38,953 nucleotides of DNA, from NCBI GenBank assembly GCA_934487205.1, contig CAKSRS010000018.1:1-38953 (forward strand). The letters run 5' to 3'. The notes under the pieces were generated by a model. It worked only from the letters and a program-made list of their open reading frames with translations, was not told the DNA's origin and searched no databases. This DNA is from an uncultured Clostridia bacterium (lineage in GTDB: Bacteria > Bacillota > Clostridia > UBA1381). The translations under genes and the position numbers were made by a program. Below, in pieces: positions 1 to 6,708 of the stretch. The stretch's first letter is position 1, and every line of letters begins with the position of its first letter.

Positions 1-29
1 TAAGCAGTTAAGAATGTAAGCAGTTAAGA
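1..29. repeat. short direct repeat at window edge
   Basis: TAAGCAGTTAAGA occurs at 1-13 and again at 17-29, a 16-bp period. The array may continue to the left of the window. Two copies are too few to call iterons or an attachment site, and the second copy runs into the left arm of the following terminator hairpin. Confidence 0.55.
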
Positions 30-87
30 CGGTTTTTAGGAAAAGATGTATCTTTAGGGATACGTCTGCCCGAAAACCGTCTTTTTT
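26..87 (+). terminator. rho-independent terminator of the upstream operon
   Basis: AAGACGGTTTT (26-36) pairs perfectly with AAAACCGTCTT (73-83), and a T-run follows (82-87). A second small hairpin, GATGTATC with GATACGTC (one G-U pair), sits in the loop. It should end transcription of a gene to the left of the window. Confidence 0.8.
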
Positions 88-121
88 CATTTTTACGAGA
101 TAAAAACCAAACAGCGGCACT

Positions 122-166
122 AAAGCACACGAGCAAGAAATATATTTTTTGTTTGTGTGCTTTTTT
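122..166 (+). terminator. second terminator-like hairpin before the first gene
   Basis: AAAGCACAC (122-130) pairs with GTGTGCTTT (155-163), and T's continue to 166. With the hairpin at 26-87 it forms a double terminator that insulates the following operon. A TATAAA (168-173) just downstream could be a -10 box, but no good -35 is visible at the right distance. Confidence 0.65.
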
Positions 167-196
167 GTATAAAAAATTTTAAAGGAGGAGAAATGA

Positions 197-613
197 ATGA
201 GTTTCAAACTGACAGACAGGCAAAGGGAATTTGCCGAACAGAACCACTATATCTTGGAGGATTTTCTCAGATACCGGCATTTGCCGCAGGAAGAGTTCTA
301 TGATGTGGTAGTGTTTAGGTTTTTGAGGGCGGTCAAGCAATATGATGAGCGTGAGGATTTAAAAGCGTACAGCTTTAAAACCGTTGCGAAAAATCATATG
401 CGGTCGGCACTTTCCGGGTATTTTGCCGGGAAAAAGAGAGAGGGGACGATTCTGAGCCTTGATTATCCGCTGACGGATACGCTGACTTTAGCGGATGTAA
501 TCCCGGATACGGCGGATATGAGCGAGGAAATCTGCCGAAAACTCAGCCGAAGAAATTATCGGCTTTCACATATATCACCGCAGCCTGCGTCTATTTACAA
601 GATGGCGGCATAG
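197..613 (+). CDS. sigma-70 region-2-like protein, first gene of element operon
   Basis: This 138-aa protein follows a strong AAAGGAGGAG site. Residues about 35-75 read like the helices of sigma-70 region 2: LRAVKQYD, then AYSFKTVAKNHMRSAL, comparable to the usual F.TYA...IR.A pattern. The region 4 helix-turn-helix that recognises the -35 box is not visible, and the C-terminal 30 residues look unstructured. It could be a stripped sigma-like factor or an anti-sigma mimic. It leads the element operon, so a transcriptional role is plausible but inferred. It ends in Met-Ala-Ala. The alternative ATG at 193 opens only a short frame. Confidence 0.6.
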   Translation: MSFKLTDRQREFAEQNHYILEDFLRYRHLPQEEFYDVVVFRFLRAVKQYDEREDLKAYSFKTVAKNHMRSALSGYFAGKKREGTILSLDYPLTDTLTLADVIPDTADMSEEICRKLSRRNYRLSHISPQPASIYKMAA

Positions 614-682
614 GGGGTGATAGATTCAGAGTTTATTCGGAAGTTTTCAGTAAGAACAAAAAGAGAAAAAGGAGAAAAAATT

Positions 683-2020
683 ATGACAGAGAACAACAAT
701 TTGAATTTTTTTGATGAAAACGGCGGTCTGGACTTAGGCGGCGGCTTTGGTGATACCGATAATCCGTTCGGTGGAATGTTCGGTGATGATGTGACGGAGG
801 AAAAGCAGCCCGATGTGCAGCCGGACGCGGAACCAAAAGCGGAAGATGCACCGGCAGAGCCTATACCGGAACCGCCGGCAGCAGAAGAAAAACAGGAAGA
901 AGTCAAGGAGGATAAAAATGACCTACAAACCGAGGTACCTGAGGAAAAATCTGATGCCGAAAAAGTATCAGAACCGGAGCCGGAAAATCCTTTTGAGGCA
1001 GCAGTTGCCGCCGCAAAGGAAAAGAAGGCGGACGAAATTAAAAGCGGCTTGAAGGATAAGCTGCCGGTATTCGTTTTCGGAAAGGCTAATGAGGAAATAG
1101 CCGACCCGTCGATTACCTTTGATAAGCTCAGATACGAAAAAGCCGATGATTTTCCCGAATTGGACGATGGAACGGCTGTCAATTGGAAGGTGGAATACGG
1201 AAGTGTATCAAAAACGATTAAGGAACCGAAAAAGACCACAATTGCAAGCGTAAAAAGGGACATTGAAAACTCTAAAAACTTTACCGACGCACTGGCGAAG
1301 AAAAAGAAAGAAGAAGATATAGTCTGCAAGGTTACACCGACCGTTGCGGCAAAGAAAAAGGGACTTGCGGAAAATTACAAAGCTGCGTGTGACAGTATCG
1401 AGGATGCTGTTGAAACAAAAAAAGCGATATGCTATGTTCCGTCCGATGACGGGAATGTGTATGAGGTGCGGAACACGGACGCAGGCGTTTTTGTCGCAAA
1501 AGCAAACAGAGCCAATGTGTATAAAAAGGTCAGAGCCGGGTTTATCCCGGCTTTGCCGAAAATTCCTGCAAAAATTCTGGAAGAGCTTATCGCATTTTTC
1601 AGAAGCTACATAACGGATAAGCACGCAGATGAGGCAATGGCAATAATCTACTGGTCGAAAAAAGATGAAAAGTATGAAGTGTTTGTCCCGCAGCAGAGAG
1701 TAACAACGCATAGTGTATATGCGACTATGCCGGAGATTGAGGACGATAACTATATACCGGTTATGGAAATTCACTCGCATAATAAAATGAACGCGTTCTT
1801 TTCGGAGATAGACGATGAGGACGAAAAAGCTACGCGGATTTATGCGGTAGTCGGAAATCTTGACATGCTCTTTCCGAGAATTAAAATGAGGATCTCAGTC
1901 GGCGGTAAATTTGTAGAGATTAATCCTGCCGATGCGTTTGAAATGCCAAACGGTACATTTCCGCAGGAGTGGTCGGAAAACGTATCGACCGGCGGACGGA
2001 GGGACAAATATGAGGCTTGA
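683..2020 (+). CDS. PRTRC-A-like JAMM/MPN peptidase with probable fused ubiquitin-like domain
   Basis: A 445-aa protein; the start at 683 is chosen for its AAAAGGAG site (the frame is open from 617). Residues 1-105 are acidic, Pro/Glu-rich and probably disordered. Residues about 127-180 contain VFVFGK, a DP pair, KLRYEKA and FPEL, which resemble the prokaryotic ubiquitin-like PRTRC-C template. The C-terminal part carries a complete JAMM zinc-peptidase signature: Glu317, H364-S-H366, then seven residues, S374-E-I-D377. Such enzymes remove ubiquitin-like tags or trim their precursors. The stop overlaps the start of the E1-like gene by 11 bases, so the two are translationally coupled. The JAMM call is firm; the fused ubiquitin-like domain is inferred from pattern alone. 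Confidence 0.8.
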   Translation: MTENNNLNFFDENGGLDLGGGFGDTDNPFGGMFGDDVTEEKQPDVQPDAEPKAEDAPAEPIPEPPAAEEKQEEVKEDKNDLQTEVPEEKSDAEKVSEPEPENPFEAAVAAAKEKKADEIKSGLKDKLPVFVFGKANEEIADPSITFDKLRYEKADDFPELDDGTAVNWKVEYGSVSKTIKEPKKTTIASVKRDIENSKNFTDALAKKKKEEDIVCKVTPTVAAKKKGLAENYKAACDSIEDAVETKKAICYVPSDDGNVYEVRNTDAGVFVAKANRANVYKKVRAGFIPALPKIPAKILEELIAFFRSYITDKHADEAMAIIYWSKKDEKYEVFVPQQRVTTHSVYATMPEIEDDNYIPVMEIHSHNKMNAFFSEIDDEDEKATRIYAVVGNLDMLFPRIKMRISVGGKFVEINPADAFEMPNGTFPQEWSENVSTGGRRDKYEA

Positions 2021-2729
2021 AAGCGACAGACCGGTAAATATAGTTGTTATAGGTGCCGGCGGTACGGGCGGCTATGTCATACCGCACCTTTACAGGATTG
2101 CACACGCGTCCGAACGTGATATCCGTATCATTATTGCGGACGGCGATCTCGTAGAGGATAAAAACCTGATACGTCAGAATTTTTCAGCGTGTGATGTCGG
2201 TAAGAATAAAGCCGCGGCTATGGCAGAGAGGTATTCGGGTGTATTCGGTGTTGAGACCGAGTACGTGCCGGAGTATATCGAAGATGAGAGTCGGCTTTGC
2301 GAGCTGCTCGGCGTAGAATGCGGCAGCGGTGATTTGCAGCCGCTCGGAATACTGATAGGTGCTGTGGACAATAACCGCAGCCGTGTGATGTGCAATAATG
2401 TGTTCAATATGCTGGATAACATTATTTACATTGATTCGGGCAACGGTGAATTTACGGGACAGGTTGTGTGCGGAATAAAGCGTTACGGCAGAGTGCTGTC
2501 AAAGCCTGCCGCGCGGATTTATCCGGATATTCTGACCGATGCCGAAAAATTCCCGTCCGAGCTGTCATGTGCCGAGAGAAGCATATCCGCACCGCAGTCG
2601 ATTGCGGCGAACGTAATGGCGTCAACGGCGATTGTGTCAATGCTGTATTATCTTCTGATTGACGGCAGCTTGCAAAGCACACGCATAGCGTTTTCTACGC
2701 GAAAGAATTTGATGAAAAAGATTGCATAG
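2010..2729 (+). CDS. ThiF/E1-like adenylating enzyme (PRTRC ThiF family)
   Basis: A 239-aa Rossmann-fold protein. It has the nucleotide loop IGAGGTGG (residues 14-21), then DGDLVEDKNLIRQ, which carries the acidic, Asn and Arg-Gln residues of the E1/ThiF ATP site, and GAVDNN further on. C187, in SCAERSISAPQS, sits where PRTRC-type ThiF proteins keep a conserved Cys that could carry a thioester. E1-like enzymes adenylate the C-terminus of a ubiquitin-like protein. The start at 2010 is preceded by GGAGGG and overlaps the JAMM gene, so the pair are probable partners. At 239 aa it fits a minimal ThiF domain with no added ubiquitin-fold domain. It differs from housekeeping MoeB/ThiF genes in having no molybdopterin or thiamine neighbours. 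Confidence 0.85.
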   Translation: MRLESDRPVNIVVIGAGGTGGYVIPHLYRIAHASERDIRIIIADGDLVEDKNLIRQNFSACDVGKNKAAAMAERYSGVFGVETEYVPEYIEDESRLCELLGVECGSGDLQPLGILIGAVDNNRSRVMCNNVFNMLDNIIYIDSGNGEFTGQVVCGIKRYGRVLSKPAARIYPDILTDAEKFPSELSCAERSISAPQSIAANVMASTAIVSMLYYLLIDGSLQSTRIAFSTRKNLMKKIA

Positions 2730-2742
2730 AGGAGAATACAAA

Positions 2743-2925
2743 ATGAGAGAAAATATGATTTTTAAACAAAACAAAGAAGTGGTTATGACAATGGACAAGA
2801 CGGTAACAACAGTCACAGAGAGCGTTGAGACGGTCGACAGCGGCGGGAATAGGCACCTTCACAGCGGACGGTATATGCGCCGGGTTGATAAGAACGCAGC
2901 TGCCGATTTGAGGGAGGCGGCATAA
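2743..2925 (+). CDS. 60-aa hypothetical protein between E1 and methyltransferase
   Basis: A small gene with a clear GAGGAG site eight bases before ATG 2743. The product is charged, rich in Val/Thr near the middle (TVTTVTESVETV), followed by GGNRHLHSGRYMRR, and it ends in Glu-Ala-Ala. I do not recognise a family. Its place next to the E1 suggests a modifier or substrate, but it is shorter than a beta-grasp domain and has no terminal Gly-Gly. The last codons (GAGGCGGCA) also form part of the ribosome binding site of the next gene, which starts one base after the stop. Confidence 0.55.
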   Translation: MRENMIFKQNKEVVMTMDKTVTTVTESVETVDSGGNRHLHSGRYMRRVDKNAAADLREAA

Positions 2926-4290
2926 ATGGCGGAGAGCTATTATGTGCTTGACAGACTTTCCGCACTGTCGGAAAAACTCGGTCTTGCGGCAGAGGTTATG
3001 CCGATAAAGCGTAATGCGATTGAGGTGTATCGCGGCAAGAATAATCTTGCAAAGGCACAGGAGACGTACAAAGAGCTTGAAAGCATAAAAAATGCACTTG
3101 CGGAAAATGCCGGGGCACTGCGTCTGTTATTTCTGGAATGTGATATGTCGGAGGGTGCGGATTTTGCGGCAAAGCTGTATGCGGCAGTCAAAGGTTTTAA
3201 CCTTATGACACCGGACTATGCAAAGCTTACCGCAGCAATTTTGCATATGTGCTCACTGATACCGGATATGCACACAGCCGATGCGACGCAAATCGGACAT
3301 TTGATGAATAACCTGCGTATGGGCTATTATCCGACCGATCCGGAGCATATGAAAATGCTGAAAGCCGGGCTTGACTTCCCGAAAGAACGGGTCAATATGC
3401 TCGACCCCTGCTGCGGCTGCGGGCTGGCACTTGCCGAGCTTGCGGAAGGCGAAAATGCGGCAGCCTACGGTGTTGAGCTTGACCGTGACCGTGCACAAAC
3501 GGCGGAAAAGCATTTAGACCGTGTCGGGTTCGGCAGCTATTTCTATTCGCGGATAAGCCGTGACGCGTTCCACGTACTGTTTTTAAACCCGCCGTATTTG
3601 TCGGTAATAAACGAAAGCGGAACGAAGGCAAGACACGAAAAGCGGTTCTTGGTTGAGAGCCTTTATCATCTTATGCAGGGCGGAGTTTTGATATATGTAA
3701 TTCCGTACTACCGCCTGACCGCGGATATTTGCCGTGTAATCTGTGACAACTTTGAAAATATCTCCGTATTCCGGTTTATGGATAAGGAATTTGCGAAGTA
3801 CAAGCAGATTGCGGTTGTCGGTACGCGAAAACCCAAAGAAACGGCGGAAGAACGTGCAGAGGTTTTATCGCAGTACGCGATGATGCCGGAGAGAATACCG
3901 TATATTTCAGAGCTTAAGCCCGAAAGCTACCGTATTCCGGATAAGGAAAAGAAGGTAGAAATCTTTAAGGGTGCGGAATTTAACGTGGGCGAGCTGAAAC
4001 GTCAGCTGGCAAAGTCAAAGTCGATTGATATGCTGTTTGAGAAAAGCCGTATAGACGCAATGGAAAAAAGACCTCTCCTGCCGCTTTCGATAGGGCAGGT
4101 CGGATTAATCGGCGGCAGCGGCTTGATAAACGGGTATATGGACTGCGACTTTCCGCACGTTATAAAGGGCAGAGTGGTAAAGGAAACAAAAAAGTGGTTC
4201 GATAATGAGAATGAAACGCTGACCGAAACCAAGGTCAATAAAATGCTGTTTAATATTCTCACACCGGACGGTGTAAAAAGACTATCATGA
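2926..4290 (+). CDS. class I SAM-dependent DNA methyltransferase (DUF6094-like)
   Basis: A 454-aa protein with an N-terminal helical part (about 1-150). SAM-binding motif I is LDPCCGCG (from residue 159), with the acidic end of strand 2 in GVELDRDR. Motif IV is NPPY (221-224). NPPY marks amino-methyltransferases acting on adenine N6 or similar exocyclic amines. There is no specificity domain and no restriction endonuclease nearby. A likely role is therefore self-methylation of the element against host restriction or regulatory methylation, which is inferred. It begins directly after the previous stop with GGGAGGCGG as ribosome binding site. The C-terminal 150 residues are not recognised. Confidence 0.8.
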   Translation: MAESYYVLDRLSALSEKLGLAAEVMPIKRNAIEVYRGKNNLAKAQETYKELESIKNALAENAGALRLLFLECDMSEGADFAAKLYAAVKGFNLMTPDYAKLTAAILHMCSLIPDMHTADATQIGHLMNNLRMGYYPTDPEHMKMLKAGLDFPKERVNMLDPCCGCGLALAELAEGENAAAYGVELDRDRAQTAEKHLDRVGFGSYFYSRISRDAFHVLFLNPPYLSVINESGTKARHEKRFLVESLYHLMQGGVLIYVIPYYRLTADICRVICDNFENISVFRFMDKEFAKYKQIAVVGTRKPKETAEERAEVLSQYAMMPERIPYISELKPESYRIPDKEKKVEIFKGAEFNVGELKRQLAKSKSIDMLFEKSRIDAMEKRPLLPLSIGQVGLIGGSGLINGYMDCDFPHVIKGRVVKETKKWFDNENETLTETKVNKMLFNILTPDGVKRLS

Positions 4291-4302
4291 GGAGAAATTT
4301 AT

Positions 4303-4608
4303 ATGGAAATGCAAATTAATAAGGAAAGCTTTTATGACAGCATTACAAAGCTGAGAAGTAAAAGCAAAACGGAAAAGGAATACAGCGAGGGATTTTTGTA
4401 TCTGCACGAAAACATTATATTGAGGACAATAAACGGTGAAAGATTTGACATCAGCGTTCTGGATCTTTCAAAATTCACTGCCGATGACCTCCAAGAGTAT
4501 ATTCAATATTACGATAATGAAATCGGGTCTAAACTAAATATGCTCGGCAGACTAAACAGTTTGATTAAAAATTCCATAGGCATATTTTCCGGAGAACGGA
4601 CATATTAG
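4303..4608 (+). CDS. hypothetical helical protein, 101 aa
   Basis: A GGAG at 4291-4294 lies eight bases before ATG 4303. The product is charged and mostly predicted helical (EKEYSEGFLYLHE, then DDLQEYIQYYDNEIGSKL), with no signal peptide, Cys pair or enzyme motif that I can see. It lies between the methyltransferase and another unknown in an unbroken operon, so it is probably a small accessory or binding protein of the element. No function can be assigned. Confidence 0.6.
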   Translation: MEMQINKESFYDSITKLRSKSKTEKEYSEGFLYLHENIILRTINGERFDISVLDLSKFTADDLQEYIQYYDNEIGSKLNMLGRLNSLIKNSIGIFSGERTY

Positions 4609-4619
4609 GAGACATGCAT

Positions 4620-5222
4620 ATGAATGAAATTTTTAATAATCCGGATATATCCACATTCTTTGATGTTCTGGAAAAAGTAAAATACGGTTATGATGCGGGT
4701 GCAAAAAATATCTTGTATCATTTCCGGGGTGTCAGCTTAGATGGCGACAGCTATTATGAGATTGAGAATGAAATTTTGCGTGATTCAGCGGAATTTGTGA
4801 ATGTCGAGCCTGTGTATGAACGAAACGATGACGGAAGTTTTGATGAAGACGGAGAAGAGCTGTATATCAAATACTTTTTTTCAAGCACGGATATGACCGA
4901 GTATTACCGCGAGCTTTACAGGCTTTACAGTAAGAGGTTGATATCCTGCCGGGAATATCAGATAAAAAGACGTGAGATGACTGATTTTGTCAAGGTGTGG
5001 CTGCTTAATACCGAATGTTATGCGTGCGGTTCAATGTGGTGCAGCCTGATGACAAAAATCAATCATAAATATGCAAGTGCAATACGTATAAATATGGATT
5101 ATAACAATTGCTGCTGCTATGTGACAGACTTGTCTGTGGCTCTTATTACAATTTTCGCAAAGTACACAACAGAGCTAAAACTGCTCAGAGAAAAATACGG
5201 AAATGCGGAGGCGGAGCGATGA
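4620..5222 (+). CDS. hypothetical protein with Cys clusters, 200 aa
   Basis: ATG 4620 is preferred over ATG 4614 because AGGAG (4607-4611) is only two bases from the latter. The first half is acidic (RNDDGSFDEDGEELYIKYFF). The second half has CYACGSMWC and later NNCCCY, which could bind a metal or form a hydrophobic core. No family is recognised. Its stop overlaps the start of the next gene (ATGA), the E2-like protein, so it may act with it. Confidence 0.6.
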   Translation: MNEIFNNPDISTFFDVLEKVKYGYDAGAKNILYHFRGVSLDGDSYYEIENEILRDSAEFVNVEPVYERNDDGSFDEDGEELYIKYFFSSTDMTEYYRELYRLYSKRLISCREYQIKRREMTDFVKVWLLNTECYACGSMWCSLMTKINHKYASAIRINMDYNNCCCYVTDLSVALITIFAKYTTELKLLREKYGNAEAER

Positions 5223-5884
5223 AGGATTTAATAGGAATGAGCTTTTGGATAAACAATGAGCTGAATATTGAGGCGGACTATACTGTGGGAAAGGTTAAAA
5301 AGCATAAGATTATCGATATCAACAGATTTTGCGATATTGTCAGCAAATCATCTGAGGTAACCGAATGCAATACAGGAATTTTGCCCGCAGGGTGCATTGC
5401 ATACCGCGAGAATCCAAAGACATTCAACCGTTTTGTTGTACTGGAATTAAAGGAAAGGAGAATGAACCTTACGTATGAAAAGACTCTGTATCGCGATTTT
5501 CCGCTGCCGCGGTTAATCTACGGCTTTTGGGTGGACAGATACGGAAAAGTGACATCGGTTAAGGTTACGGTGGCGGAAAACGGCAAGCTGAAGGAGAATA
5601 CAATCCTGTATGAATATCCGTTTTCAAATGTCTCGGACTATAAGATGTGTACCGGCAGTAATCAACTGCCGACGGTAAAACATCTTGCTCAGCTTGAGAA
5701 AATGCCGTATTACATTTTCTCTATGCCGGACAACAACGATTTGTACCGTAAGTACAACACAAAGCTGAATATGGAATACCGAAACCTTCTGGAATATCTG
5801 AAGGACAAGGATTCGGATTTCTATTATTCCGATGTGCTTGTGCAAAACGGGGAAACGCTTTCGGACTTCATAAACCGGGCTTGA
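5219..5884 (+). CDS. E2-like PRTRC system protein B (Prok-E2_D-type)
   Basis: A 221-aa protein whose ATG overlaps the previous stop. The central block LPRLIYGFWVDRYGKV, then NTILYEYPFSNVSDYKMCTG (L130 to C143 in its second part) and LPTVKHLAQL, matches the conserved core of PRTRC-B proteins as I remember it: a T.LY..PF.NV block followed by a Cys-Gly pair and LP. That family has been described as an E2-like fold. C143 is the candidate conserved cysteine; a conjugating role is not shown. With the E1-like and JAMM genes a few kilobases upstream it completes a modifier-activation-removal set. Alternative: a structural protein of the element with no transfer activity. Confidence 0.65.
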   Translation: MKDLIGMSFWINNELNIEADYTVGKVKKHKIIDINRFCDIVSKSSEVTECNTGILPAGCIAYRENPKTFNRFVVLELKERRMNLTYEKTLYRDFPLPRLIYGFWVDRYGKVTSVKVTVAENGKLKENTILYEYPFSNVSDYKMCTGSNQLPTVKHLAQLEKMPYYIFSMPDNNDLYRKYNTKLNMEYRNLLEYLKDKDSDFYYSDVLVQNGETLSDFINRA

Positions 5885-5894
5885 GGAGGAGTAT

Positions 5895-6668
5895 ATGGAC
5901 AAGAACAAATACTTAGAGGAATTCGGAAAACCTTTTCCGAGGGATGACGTCAAATGGCGTCTGCAGAATGTGGACGAGCAAAAATCGGTAGGACGGGCAG
6001 TGCCGTACCTTGACGCACGTGCCATTGCCGACAGGCTCGACAGTGTTGTCGGGCAGAACCGCTGGCGTGACGATTACCGCGAATGGCGCGGTATCGACAA
6101 AAACGGCAAGCAGATATATGCACAGCTTTGCACCATATATATTTATGATGAAGAGCTGGGCGAATGGATCGGCAAAACCGACGGTGCGGAGAATACCGAC
6201 CGTGAGCCGATAAAGGGCGGTCTTTCCGATGCATTTAAACGGGCTGCGGTCAAGTGGAACATAGGCAGATATTTGTATCAGTTCAATGCCGAGAAGGTGT
6301 CGGTAAAAAAATGGGGTAAAAACTTCTATATCACCGATGACGCACAGGCAGAGCTTGACAGGATATATGCCGACACGGTCGCTGAAATTTTCGGCAAGGA
6401 TGCAGGCGAGGTAAAGCAAAAACCGCCGGCATCTAAAAAGCCGCCGGAAACCAAAGAGGCTCCCATATTTGAAATAAATGCAGTGGAAACGCAGGCGGAT
6501 AAAAGTGCGCTCATATTCAGCCTGAACGGAACGAGGTATAAGGCATATATGCAGGGCGTGGACAACCGATTGCAAAACGGAACGCGGATTACCAATGTTC
6601 GGATGCAGCGGCGCAAAACCTCGATAGGCGAGTGCAATATTTTAACAAGCTACGATATTGCGGCTTGA
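5895..6668 (+). CDS. Rad52/Rad22-family single-strand annealing protein
   Basis: A 257-aa protein after a GAGGAGG site. Residues about 10-130 show the Rad52/Rad22 pattern: VKWRLQNVD, PYLDARAIADRLDSVVGQNRW, then EPIKGGLSDAFKRAAVKWNI and GRYLYQF. These proteins form rings that anneal single-stranded DNA and promote recombination without RecA, typical of phages and mobile elements. A Lys/Pro linker (about 170-190) leads to a C-terminal beta-rich segment of unknown role. The protein ends in Ile-Ala-Ala. The downstream SMC-like ATPase and primase genes suggest a joint role in element replication or repair. Confidence 0.85.
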   Translation: MDKNKYLEEFGKPFPRDDVKWRLQNVDEQKSVGRAVPYLDARAIADRLDSVVGQNRWRDDYREWRGIDKNGKQIYAQLCTIYIYDEELGEWIGKTDGAENTDREPIKGGLSDAFKRAAVKWNIGRYLYQFNAEKVSVKKWGKNFYITDDAQAELDRIYADTVAEIFGKDAGEVKQKPPASKKPPETKEAPIFEINAVETQADKSALIFSLNGTRYKAYMQGVDNRLQNGTRITNVRMQRRKTSIGECNILTSYDIAA

Positions 6669-6708
6669 TGTTACACTGCACCTCGCAAGATTAAAAGGAG
6701 TAATGTTT

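Noticed and set aside
595..1329. A 244-aa minus-strand open frame rich in Ser and Phe
   Set aside because: It is the antisense of the acidic Glu/Lys-rich part of the JAMM gene, has low-complexity composition and no ribosome binding site, and is better explained as a shadow.
2743..2925. The 60-aa protein as the missing ubiquitin-like modifier
   Set aside because: It is too short for a beta-grasp fold, has no strand pattern of that fold and no terminal Gly; the domain inside the JAMM protein fits better.
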